Assembly (NCBI GenBank): GCA_021772735.1
Contig: JAJFLK010000221.1
Coordinates: forward strand, 1-5,028
Direction: 5' to 3'
From: Candidatus Sumerlaeota bacterium
GTDB taxonomy: Bacteria > Sumerlaeota > Sumerlaeia > MVZB01 > JAJFLK01
Length of the DNA stretch: 5,028 nucleotides
In this document: positions 1-5,028 of the stretch, one piece after another
How the letters are laid out: each line of letters starts with the position of its first letter
How positions within the stretch are numbered: position 1 is the stretch's first letter
Notes under the pieces: generated by a model
Database searches by the model: none
What the model was told of the DNA's origin: nothing
The model's input: the letters and a program-made list of their open reading frames with translations, nothing else
Translations under genes and position numbers: made by a program

Positions 1-46
1 CCGGGTAAACCCGGGGGCAAAGGGGGCGCCCGCTCAAGCGGGCTTA
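1..46 (+). repeat. 46-bp dispersed repeat, copy 1 (two hairpins)
   Basis: This stretch is identical to 4900-4945. It holds two compact hairpins: ccggg-taaa-cccgg at 1-14 and gcccgc-tcaa-gcgggc at 28-43. Short GC stems with a 4-base A/T-rich loop are typical of REP-like intergenic palindromes in bacteria. The copy starts at the window edge, so it may extend further upstream. After base 46 the two copies diverge by a 2-base indel (aa) and then briefly agree again (tgcgga). No coding potential is claimed for it. Confidence 0.85.
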
Positions 47-109
47 AATGCGGAGTGTTCGGCGACCGATTGAAATGCGTCCCAGGCTCGACCGATATGG
101 TTAGCGCCG

Positions 110-139
110 TTGACCGCATCGACCTGAAGTGTTACTAAT
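110..139 (+). promoter_or_regulatory. Candidate sigma-70-type promoter for the small ORF
   Basis: A -35-like TTGACC at 110-115 is followed after 17-18 bases by a weak -10-like element within ttactaat (132-139). Transcription would start near 145, about 95 bases before the ATG at 240. The -10 match is only about 4 of 6, so this is tentative. It is supported by position and by the dyad at 120-148 centred on the -10. Confidence 0.35.
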
Positions 140-148
140 TACAGGTCG
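120..148. promoter_or_regulatory. Perfect 7-bp inverted repeat over the -10 region (possible operator)
   Basis: The half-sites cgacctg (120-126) and caggtcg (142-148) are exact reverse complements, separated by 15 bases. Their centres lie 22 bp apart, about two helical turns, as expected for a dimeric DNA-binding protein. The dyad straddles the proposed -10, which would suit a repressor. If transcription begins further upstream, the same bases could instead form an RNA stem that competes with the hairpin at 144-157. No regulator gene is visible in the window. Confidence 0.4.
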
Positions 149-180
149 GAAACGACCGGCACGTGGCCTCCGGTTTTTTT
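144..180 (+). terminator. Leader hairpins with U-run: possible attenuator
   Basis: A hairpin with a GNRA-type loop, ggtcg-gaaa-cgacc (144-157), overlaps a second stem, accgg (155-159) with ccggt (170-174). The second stem is followed directly by seven T (174-180). The two stems share bases 155-157 and cannot form together, which resembles an antiterminator/terminator pair. The terminator stem is only 5 bp with a 10-base loop, so termination may be weak. It could also be a constitutive weak terminator for upstream transcription. Confidence 0.4.
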
Positions 181-181
181 C

Positions 182-234
182 TTCTCCTCGTTCTCGCCTG
201 TTTACCAGCACGGGCAAAGTCCGAGAAAGGAGAA
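182..234 (+). promoter_or_regulatory. Stem masking the Shine-Dalgarno site of the small ORF
   Basis: Bases ttctcct (182-188) pair with aggagaa (228-234), and ttctcg (191-196) pairs with cgagaa (222-227). This gives 13 base pairs interrupted only by a 2-base bulge (189-190). The strong Shine-Dalgarno AAAGGAG (226-232) lies wholly inside the stem, and the ATG at 240 sits just outside. A smaller stem, cctg (197-200) with cggg (211-214), can form within the loop. The arrangement implies translational control by a protein, by temperature or by refolding. Which of these applies cannot be read from sequence. Confidence 0.6.
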
Positions 235-239
235 AAACT

Positions 240-356
240 ATGGCTAAAGCGAAATGCCGACCCGTAAGGATCGGCAAGAAGCCTGGGCCGAAGACCGTTG
301 TTGTCCCAAAACACAGACGGTCGAAGCCCAAACCTATCAACAAAAAGTGTGGATAG
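240..356 (+). CDS. Small, very basic protein of 38 residues, unknown function
   Basis: I do not recognise this protein. It starts at ATG 240 behind an AAAGGAG (226-232) with a 7-base spacer, the best ribosome binding site in the window. The same frame is open upstream to a GTG at 129, but that start has no binding site and would run through the leader hairpins, so 240 is chosen. The peptide has 10 Lys, 4 Arg and 1 His in 38 residues, no Asp or Glu, and several Pro. It has two Cys, at residues 6 and 37, and a short hydrophobic VVV at 20-22. It has no membrane segment or signal peptide. The composition resembles small ribosome- or nucleic-acid-binding proteins. It does not match bL36 or bTHX as I know them. 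Codons such as AGG, AGA and CGA set it apart from the neighbouring genes. A role in RNA binding or autoregulation is inference only. Confidence 0.6.
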   Translation: MAKAKCRPVRIGKKPGPKTVVVPKHRRSKPKPINKKCG

Positions 357-461
357 GCTAGGTAGCTAACCGGGGGCCACGTTGTCGTTTCGATGCGATT
401 CACGCAAGTCCCAATATTTCAATTTTTTCAAAGCCAAGCGTTGTTGCCACGCCAGTGGGCC

Positions 462-491
462 TTGACCCCCCGCCCGGCCGCACGATACAAT
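462..491 (+). promoter_or_regulatory. Sigma-70-type promoter of glyA
   Basis: TTGACC (462-467) and TACAAT (486-491) are separated by 18 bases, each with one mismatch to consensus. Start of transcription is expected around 497-499, which is exactly where the P1 stem of the ZTP riboswitch begins (500). This agreement between two independent predictions strengthens both. The glyA leader would then be about 120 bases long. Confidence 0.65.
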
Positions 492-499
492 CCACTTTG

Positions 500-581
500 C
501 TCTGCCGTGACTGGCGCCTTCTTGGGTGGATCCAACCACCATGGAGCGGCGGAGTTCCGCGACATGCCGCGCGCCTGGGCA
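500..581 (+). promoter_or_regulatory. ZTP (pfl) riboswitch aptamer upstream of glyA
   Basis: The conserved pfl-motif blocks occur in order: cgtgactggcg (506-516), a hairpin ggtgg/ccacc (525-529 with 536-540), ggagcg (543-548), and cgcctgggca (572-581). P1 pairs ctctgccg (500-507) with cggcggag (547-554), with one G-U pair. The 3' hairpin pairs tgcc (565-568) with ggca (578-581). The known pseudoknot is available as ggcg (513-516) with cgcc (572-575). The class binds the purine intermediate ZMP (AICAR) and its triphosphate ZTP, which accumulate when 10-formyl-tetrahydrofolate is scarce. It usually switches on folate and one-carbon genes, including glyA, which is the gene directly downstream here. 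The identification rests on my memory of the consensus, but the match is extensive. Confidence 0.9.
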
Positions 582-588
582 CCCCAAA

Positions 589-611
589 TTCTCCCCCGAT
601 CCATTGGAGGG
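589..611 (+). promoter_or_regulatory. Expression platform: hairpin masking the glyA ribosome binding site
   Basis: Bases ctcc (591-594) can pair with ggag (606-609), extendable by two G-U pairs (589-590 with 610-611). This would cover most of the GGAGG (606-610) that lies 8 bases before the ATG at 619. There is no U-run between the aptamer and the gene, so control of translation is more likely than termination. Ligand binding would be expected to free the site. How the aptamer's 3' hairpin communicates with this stem is inferred, not seen. A short competing pairing, tggg (576-579) with ccca (583-586), would break the aptamer. Confidence 0.45.
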
Positions 612-618
612 ACGAACC

Positions 619-2148
619 ATGAGCAGGGTGCCCCAAATGACCGACAAGACAGCTTCCTACCTTAAAACCTATCTTGCAAATGCCGCGCCGGGAGTCGATG
701 TCTCCTTGATCTCGACCGATGCGGTCGCATTCGCGGCCGGGCTGGATGCCGTTGCCGCTTCGTTGCCGGACGTCGCCGCGCTGATCGTCGATGAGCTGCG
801 CGATCAACGCACGAACCTGAAGCTGATCGCCTCGGAGAACTTCGCCTCGCCGGCAACCCTGTTGGCGATGGGCAATTGGCTTTCGGATAAATACGCCGAG
901 GGCACGCCCGGCCATCGATTCTACGCCGGCTGCGATAACATCGACGCCATCGAAACGCGCGCGGCCGGGCTGGCCCGCGACCTCTTCGGCGCGGATCACG
1001 CATACGTCCAGCCGCACAGCGGGATCGACGCCAACCTGGTCGCCTTCTGGGCCGTCCTCGCCCAGCGCATCGAATTGCCCGCCCTGGAACGCCTCGGGGC
1101 CAAGGCCGCCACGGACCTCACGGCCGAGGATTGGGAGACGCTCCGCCGCGAGCTGGGCAATCAGAAAATGATGGGCATGGCGCTGGATGCAGGCGGGCAT
1201 CTGACGCACGGTTTCCGGCCGAATATTTCGGGCAAGATGTTTCAATATAGCAATTACACCGTCGATCCCGAGACGCTGCGCCTCGATTACGATCAGGTCC
1301 GCGACAGCGTGCTTGCCGAGAAACCCCTGCTGCTCATCGCCGGATACAGCTCGTATTCGCGGCGGATCAATTTCCGCATCATGCGCGAGATCGCCGATGA
1401 GGCGGGCGCGGTGCTGATGGTTGATATGGCGCACTTCGCCGGGCTTGTCGCGGGCAAGGTCTTCACCGGCGATGACGACCCGGTCGCCCACGCGCAGATC
1501 GTCACCTCGACGACGCACAAGACCCTGCGCGGTCCGCGAGGCGGTTTCGTCCTGTGCTCCGAAGAGTTCGCCGCGAACGTGGATCGCGGCTGCCCGATGG
1601 TCTTGGGCGGGCCGCTGGCGCACGTCATGGCGGCGAAGGCCGTGGCTTTCTCCGAGGCCGCCACGCCCGAGTTCGCCGATTACGCCGCGCGCATCGTCGA
1701 GAACTCAGCCGCGCTGGCCGAGGCTCTCATGGCCGCCGACGTCCCGATCGTCACCGGCGGGACGGACAACCATCTTATGCTGGTCGATGTCCGGCCGTTC
1801 GGCCTGACCGGACGCCAGGCCGAGAGCGCCCTGCGCGAGGCCAACATGACGCTGAACCGCAATGTCATTCCGTTCGATCCAAACGGCGCCTGGTATACGA
1901 GCGGGCTGCGACTGGGCACGCCCGCGACAACGACACTCGGCATGGGCGTCGCCGAGATGGGCGAGATCGCCGGGATCATCAAGACGGTCCTGGCCGGGAC
2001 GACCTCGGCGACGATCGCCACGGGCGCCAACTCCAGCAAGCCATCCCTGGCGCGATACAAGCTCGAAGACGCGGCGCGCGACGAGGCGCAATCCCGCGTC
2101 GCCGACCTGCTGGGCCGATATCCGCTTTATCCGGAGATTGAACTATAG
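619..2148 (+). CDS. glyA: Serine hydroxymethyltransferase, long form (509 aa)
   Basis: This cytosolic pyridoxal-phosphate enzyme interconverts serine and glycine and charges tetrahydrofolate to 5,10-methylene-tetrahydrofolate. ATG 619 is chosen because GGAGG (606-610) lies 8 bases upstream. Starting at GTG 526 or ATG 541 would put coding sequence through the riboswitch. Visible motifs are LIASENF (69-75) and KYAEGTPGHRFYAG (91-104), with the catalytic Glu at 94 and Tyr at 92 and 102. VDMAHFAGLVAG (268-279) has the cofactor-binding Asp269 and His272. VTSTTHKTLRGPRGG (295-309) has the Schiff-base Lys301. SGLRLGTPATTT (428-439) has the substrate carboxylate-binding Arg431. All key residues are intact. 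The protein is about 90 residues longer than the roughly 417-residue E. coli enzyme. About 40 of these lie in an insert around 146-185, and most of the rest form an N-terminal extension of about 35 residues. This long type is known from chlamydiae and some other phyla. Regulation is by the ZTP riboswitch in its leader. Confidence 0.96.
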   Translation: MSRVPQMTDKTASYLKTYLANAAPGVDVSLISTDAVAFAAGLDAVAASLPDVAALIVDELRDQRTNLKLIASENFASPATLLAMGNWLSDKYAEGTPGHRFYAGCDNIDAIETRAAGLARDLFGADHAYVQPHSGIDANLVAFWAVLAQRIELPALERLGAKAATDLTAEDWETLRRELGNQKMMGMALDAGGHLTHGFRPNISGKMFQYSNYTVDPETLRLDYDQVRDSVLAEKPLLLIAGYSSYSRRINFRIMREIADEAGAVLMVDMAHFAGLVAGKVFTGDDDPVAHAQIVTSTTHKTLRGPRGGFVLCSEEFAANVDRGCPMVLGGPLAHVMAAKAVAFSEAATPEFADYAARIVENSAALAEALMAADVPIVTGGTDNHLMLVDVRPFGLTGRQAESALREANMTLNRNVIPFDPNGAWYTSGLRLGTPATTTLGMGVAEMGEIAGIIKTVLAGTTSATIATGANSSKPSLARYKLEDAARDEAQSRVADLLGRYPLYPEIEL

Positions 2149-2216
2149 TGCACAGACAGCCTGTTTTTCATGGGGTTGTTGCACCGCCACACTCGGAGGG
2201 ATTCTTAAATTTCTCA

Positions 2217-2261
2217 ACCGGCGAGGGCGCCGGTCATGACATCCCGGCAATTTCCGCCGGT
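2217..2261 (+). promoter_or_regulatory. Competing hairpins in the nadA leader
   Basis: The segment accggcg (2217-2223) can pair perfectly with cgccggt at 2228-2234 (loop aggg) or with the identical cgccggt at 2255-2261. The two 7-bp stems exclude each other. No U-run follows either stem, so neither looks like an intrinsic terminator. A regulatory role is possible but not shown. I do not find the conserved core of the NAD+-I (nadA-motif) riboswitch here. A TTAAAT at 2205-2210 could be a -10 box, but no well-spaced -35 is visible. Confidence 0.3.
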
Positions 2262-2332
2262 CGGACCCTTAGAACACGGCCGCAAAGCCGCAACCGCACA
2301 CGACTCAAACCGAAGGAGGCAAATCGCACGAC

Positions 2333-3310
2333 ATGGCCATCGCAACTCAAAGCATCGACCCTTCGCTGGATCTGTTCGATGAGATCGAGCGCCTCAAAAC
2401 CGAGCGCAACGCGGTCATCCTGGCGCACTATTATCAGGAGCCCGATATTCAGGATGTCGCGGATTTCGTCGGCGATTCTCTGGGGCTCGCTCGCCAGGCC
2501 GCCGCGACCGACGCCGATATCATCGTCTTCGCCGGGGTTCACTTCATGGCCGAGACGGCCAAGATCCTGAACCCCTCGCGCACGGTTCTGATCCCCGATA
2601 TGGAAGCCGGCTGCTCGCTTGCCGATTCGTGCCCGGCCGGGGCGTTCCGCAAGTTCAAGGCGGCTCATCCGGACCACATCGTCATCACATACATCAACAG
2701 CTCGGCGGCGGTCAAAGCCGAGACGGATATCATCTGTACCTCGACCAATGCAGAGGCCATCGTCCGGCAAATCCCCGCCGGCCAGCCCATCATTTTCGCG
2801 CCGGATAAGAACCTGGGCGCGTATCTGAACAAGGTCACCGGGCGCAAGATGCTCCTGTGGGACGGAACGTGCATCGTCCACGAGATGTTCAGCGAGCGGA
2901 AGCTGGTTCAATTGAAGACCGTGAATCCGGACTCACCCGTGCTCGCGCATCCCGAGTGCGAAGAGGCCATCCTGCGTCACGCCGATTTCGTCGGGTCGAC
3001 CTCGGGTATCATCAAGGCCGCGCGCGAGATGCCGAACGAACAATTCATTGTCGTCACCGAGAGCGGCATCCTGCACGCGATGGAAAAGGCCTGCCCCGGC
3101 AAACGGTTCATCCCCGCGCCGCCGACCAACCAGTGCGCGTGCAACGAGTGCCCGCACATGAAACGCAACACGTTGGAGAAGATTTATCTCTGCCTTCGCA
3201 ACGGGACTCCGGAATTGGTGATGGAAGAATCGTTGCGCCTGGCCGCGCTCCGGCCTATCGAAAAAATGCTCGCGATGAGCAAATCGATTCCGAGTCTACC
3301 GGTGAAGTAG
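2333..3310 (+). CDS. nadA: Quinolinate synthase NadA (325 aa)
   Basis: NadA condenses iminoaspartate with dihydroxyacetone phosphate to quinolinate in de novo NAD synthesis, using an oxygen-sensitive [4Fe-4S] cluster. The protein carries AHYYQ (31-35), GVHFMAETAKIL (68-79), INSSAAVKAETD (121-132), HPEC (206-209) and GSTSGI (221-226). The three cluster ligands are expected at Cys94 (MEAGCSLAD), Cys180 (WDGTC) and Cys273 (last Cys of CACNEC, 268-273). Their spacings of 86 and 93 fit the family. Length is normal. The start is ATG 2333. AAGGAGG (2313-2319) lies upstream with a rather long 13-base spacer and no nearer alternative start. The residue before GVHFM is Ala (67), where many homologues have a non-ligand Cys. 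nadB and nadC, the usual partners, are not in the window. It is probably co-transcribed with the transporter that begins 10 bases later. Confidence 0.96.
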   Translation: MAIATQSIDPSLDLFDEIERLKTERNAVILAHYYQEPDIQDVADFVGDSLGLARQAAATDADIIVFAGVHFMAETAKILNPSRTVLIPDMEAGCSLADSCPAGAFRKFKAAHPDHIVITYINSSAAVKAETDIICTSTNAEAIVRQIPAGQPIIFAPDKNLGAYLNKVTGRKMLLWDGTCIVHEMFSERKLVQLKTVNPDSPVLAHPECEEAILRHADFVGSTSGIIKAAREMPNEQFIVVTESGILHAMEKACPGKRFIPAPPTNQCACNECPHMKRNTLEKIYLCLRNGTPELVMEESLRLAALRPIEKMLAMSKSIPSLPVK

Positions 3311-3320
3311 GCCGCCAACC

Positions 3321-4610
3321 TTGTCTCCCCCACCACCGCGCCCGAGTCTTTTTCGCGCGCTGCGTCATCGCAATTACCGTCACTACTTCATCGCGCTGCT
3401 AGTCTCGAACGTCGGGATGTGGCTCCAGATTCCCGTGCTGTCGTGGTTCGTGTGGTCGCTCACGGATTCGAACGCGATGATGGGTTGGCTCAACTTCGTC
3501 GGCCGGATTCCCGCGCTGTTTGCCACGCCGTTCGCCGGCGTGCTGGCCGATCGATATTCGCGCCAGAAGATCGTCGTCGTGATGCAGACGCTGATGATGG
3601 TGCAGGCGCTCGCGCTCGCGTGGCTCGTGCTCTCGGGGCACGCGAACATGCCGGCGATCTTCTTGCTGTCCTCGATGCTCGGCCTGATCGGCGCGTTCGA
3701 TATCCCGGCGCGCCAGGCTTTTGTCGTCGAGATGGTCGGCAAGGAAGATTTGCAGAACGCCATCGCGCTGAACTCGTTCGCCTTTAACGCCGCGCGGATC
3801 GCGGGCCCCGCCATCGCGGGGCCCATCCTGGCTCTGCTGGTCGCGTGGGACACTCTGGCCGAACGCGGCATCAGCCCCGAGGGCCTCTTCTTCCTCGTCA
3901 ACGGCATCAGCTTCGGCGGGGTGATCTGGCTTCTGGCGGCGATGAAGGTTGAGCCCCGGGTCATCGAGCGTCGCTCGACCGGTGTGTTCGAGGATATCGG
4001 CGAGGGTCTGGCCTTCGTCCGAAAGCACGCCGCCGTGGGTTGGGTTCTGCTCTACATGGCCGTCATGGCGATGTTTGGATACAGCCATTTGATTCTGCTG
4101 GCTTCGGTCGCGGATGACGTCCTCGGGCGCGGCCCCGAGGGATTCGGCGTGCTGCTGGCGGCCTCGGGCGCGGGCGCGATGCTGGGCGCATTGCTCGTCG
4201 CGCGGCGTCGCGGCGTGGGATTCGGCGGGTCGATACCGTTCTTTGGATTGCTGGCGGGGGCCGGGCTGATCGCCTTCTCGTTTTCGCACACGTATTGGCT
4301 TTCGCTCGTTCTGCTGCTGCCGAGCGGCGCGGGCATGATCGCGCAATCGGCAAGCACGAACTCGCTGCTTCAGAATCTCGTGCCCGATGAGCTGCGCGGG
4401 CGGGTGATGAGCTTTTTCACCTGGGTTTTCCTCGGCATGTTTCCCATCGGCTGCCTCATCATCGGTCAACTCGGCGAGAGACTGGGGCCGCTGATCGCGC
4501 TGCGGATCGGAGGCGCGATCCTCCTGATCGGCGCGACGGTGCTCTTTACGCGCCTGCCGGCGATACGTGCCTCGGTCCACGAACTGACCTCGGCGCGGAT
4601 GCAGGGATGA
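3321..4610 (+). CDS. MFS transporter, EntS/MFS_3-like exporter (429 aa)
   Basis: This is an inner-membrane major facilitator protein with about 12 hydrophobic segments. The cytoplasmic N-terminus FRALRHRNYR (11-20) precedes TM1 (about 22-45). The loop 2-3 signature is GVLADRYSRQK (73-83). Family marks of the EntS/MFS_3 (DHA3-type) group are FDIPARQAFVVEMV (126-139), NAARIAGP (156-163) and TNSLLQNLVPDELRGRVMS (346-364). A hydrophilic central loop lies at about 209-235. Members typically export siderophores, drugs or other small molecules, and the substrate here cannot be read. The start is TTG 3321. An in-frame stop lies at 3303-3305 and the conserved N-terminus begins within ten codons, so no other start fits. 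No clear Shine-Dalgarno is visible. With only 10 bases from the nadA stop, translation may depend on coupling. Length is normal and the frame is intact. Confidence 0.93.
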   Translation: MSPPPPRPSLFRALRHRNYRHYFIALLVSNVGMWLQIPVLSWFVWSLTDSNAMMGWLNFVGRIPALFATPFAGVLADRYSRQKIVVVMQTLMMVQALALAWLVLSGHANMPAIFLLSSMLGLIGAFDIPARQAFVVEMVGKEDLQNAIALNSFAFNAARIAGPAIAGPILALLVAWDTLAERGISPEGLFFLVNGISFGGVIWLLAAMKVEPRVIERRSTGVFEDIGEGLAFVRKHAAVGWVLLYMAVMAMFGYSHLILLASVADDVLGRGPEGFGVLLAASGAGAMLGALLVARRRGVGFGGSIPFFGLLAGAGLIAFSFSHTYWLSLVLLLPSGAGMIAQSASTNSLLQNLVPDELRGRVMSFFTWVFLGMFPIGCLIIGQLGERLGPLIALRIGGAILLIGATVLFTRLPAIRASVHELTSARMQG

Positions 4611-4647
4611 GGCTGACGGGCCTACGTGATGATGCACGCGTGATCCG

Positions 4648-4697
4648 AAATTTCGTCCGATTGACCACATCTCGAGTCGACTGAATTGGACGAATTT
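4648..4697. repeat. Imperfect inverted repeat after the transporter gene
   Basis: Bases 4648-4662 pair with 4684-4697 through about 14 base pairs with a single bulge (4651) and one G-U pair. The arms contain aaat-tcgtcc and its complement ggacga-attt. The loop (4663-4683) contains the small palindromes ctcgag and agtcgact. It lies 37 bases after the transporter stop. It could stabilise the 3' end of the transcript or be a small mobile palindrome. No U-run follows its arm directly. Confidence 0.5.
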
Positions 4698-4699
4698 TC

Positions 4700-4725
4700 A
4701 GCGCGACTTTAGCGCGCGCTTTTTT
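4700..4725 (+). terminator. Probable intrinsic terminator of the nadA-transporter unit
   Basis: Stem agcgcg (4700-4705) pairs with cgcgct (4715-4720) around a 9-base loop and runs straight into six T (4720-4725). It lies about 90 bases after the transporter stop and is the best terminator in the window. Its sequence also belongs to the REP-like palindrome family found just downstream, so it may have arisen from such a repeat. Confidence 0.6.
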
Positions 4726-4744
4726 GCCCCCGGGTTTACCCGGG
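4723..4744 (-). repeat. Inverted partial copy of the 46-bp repeat
   Basis: Bases 4723-4743 are the exact reverse complement of 4900-4920 (and of 1-21). They form the hairpin cccggg-ttta-cccggg (4729-4744). Only the first hairpin of the repeat is present. The second is replaced by unrelated sequence. Confidence 0.8.
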
Positions 4745-4770
4745 AGTAGGCGTATACCAAGTCCGTCACA

Positions 4771-4869
4771 GCGGGCTTTAGCTCGACTTCTCGTCCCGGC
4801 TTCAGCCCCGTGAACCTCCATCGAACCTTCAATGGCTAAATCCCTGAGAACAAGTCGCGCTAAAGCGCG
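4771..4869. repeat. REP-like hairpin cluster
   Basis: Short hairpins of the same style follow one another: cgggc-ttta-gctcg (4772-4785, one G-U pair), a weaker ggc-ttca-gcc (4798-4807), and cgcgc-taaa-gcgcg (4856-4869). All have GC stems around ttta, ttca or taaa. No transposase of the RAYT/TnpA-REP type is in the window, so mobility in trans is only a possibility. Confidence 0.55.
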
Positions 4870-4899
4870 CTAATCTGCATAAAATATAGGACCAACCCT

Positions 4900-4945
4900 C
4901 CGGGTAAACCCGGGGGCAAAGGGGGCGCCCGCTCAAGCGGGCTTA
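4900..4945 (+). repeat. 46-bp dispersed repeat, copy 2
   Basis: This is identical to bases 1-46 and carries the same two hairpins (4900-4913 and 4927-4942). With copy 1 it brackets all three recognised genes and the small ORF in direct orientation, 4.9 kb apart. The following bases 4946-5028 show no supported gene. Short open frames exist on both strands (for example ATG 4972 on plus), but they reach the window edge without a ribosome binding site or recognisable motif. Confidence 0.9.
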
Positions 4946-5028
4946 TGCGGAAGGCCCCTTGTCACTCAATCATGATGCGCCCCGCCAGCCCGATCCGCCG
5001 AAGCATGTCTTTTCATCGTCCTCGAATA

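Noticed and set aside
110..147. Resemblance of ttactaattacagg to the 3' end of 23S rRNA
   Set aside because: Only a short block agrees. The preceding conserved 23S sequence is absent, and promoter and dyad readings explain the bases better.
129..239. Upstream extension of the small ORF to a GTG at 129
   Set aside because: It has no ribosome binding site, its codons cover the U-run and hairpins, and the strong binding site at 226-232 points to ATG 240.
400..1623. 407-codon open frame on the minus strand opposite glyA
   Set aside because: It mirrors a GC-rich gene with all serine hydroxymethyltransferase motifs on the plus strand, crosses the glyA promoter and riboswitch, and shows no family motif of its own. 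Long antisense frames are common at this GC content.
2152..2168. Intrinsic terminator after glyA (acag/ctgt followed by five T)
   Set aside because: The stem is only 4 bp with two A-T pairs, too weak to call.
2149..2332. NAD+-I (nadA-motif) riboswitch before nadA
   Set aside because: I looked for the conserved caacaacccc...gtagg core on the plus strand and did not find it. A similar string on the minus strand (2171-2184) is in the wrong orientation.
2234..2911. 225-codon minus-strand frame opposite nadA
   Set aside because: The plus strand carries an unmistakable quinolinate synthase. The antisense product shows no family motif.
3399..4670. 423-codon open frame on the minus strand opposite the transporter
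   Set aside because: Its product is low-complexity, rich in Arg, Asp, Gln and His, as expected from the antisense of a membrane protein gene. It has no recognisable domain.
4546..4821. 91-codon minus-strand frame in the 3' intergenic region
   Set aside because: It runs through the inverted repeat, the terminator and the REP-like hairpins and into the end of the transporter gene. Nothing in it looks like a protein under selection.
1..4945. CRISPR array or transposon ends from the 46-bp repeats
   Set aside because: There are only two direct copies 4.9 kb apart, no spacers, no transposase and no target-site duplication visible.

Overview
The window is bacterial chromosomal DNA, GC-rich (roughly 60% by eye), with every convincing gene on the plus strand. 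The taxon cannot be fixed. The serine hydroxymethyltransferase is of the long type, with an extra block of about 40 residues of the kind I recall from chlamydiae, planctomycetes and spirochaetes. Together with abundant GC hairpin repeats this suggests a PVC-type or related candidate-phylum bacterium. This is a weak inference.

Layout. Bases 1-46 are one copy of a 46-bp repeat that returns, identical, at 4900-4945. Bases 110-239 look like a promoter and a heavily structured leader in front of a 38-codon, very basic small protein (240-356) that I do not recognise. Its strong Shine-Dalgarno sequence is buried in a 13-bp stem. Bases 462-491 are a good sigma-70-type promoter. It is followed at once by a ZTP (pfl) riboswitch (500-581) and a hairpin that can mask the ribosome binding site of glyA (619-2148, serine hydroxymethyltransferase). 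A 184-bp gap with competing hairpins leads to nadA (2333-3310, quinolinate synthase). Ten bases after nadA an MFS exporter of the EntS/MFS_3 type begins at a TTG codon (3321-4610). The remaining 418 bases carry an imperfect inverted repeat, a probable intrinsic terminator and a cluster of REP-like hairpins in mixed orientation. No gene is visible there.

How the parts work together. The clearest logic is at glyA. ZMP/ZTP accumulate when 10-formyl-tetrahydrofolate is short, and the riboswitch places the enzyme that charges tetrahydrofolate with one-carbon units under that signal. nadA makes the pyridine ring precursor of NAD and is probably co-transcribed with the transporter, whose substrate is unknown. 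The least explained part is the small basic protein with its own dyad-overlapped promoter and masked ribosome binding site.
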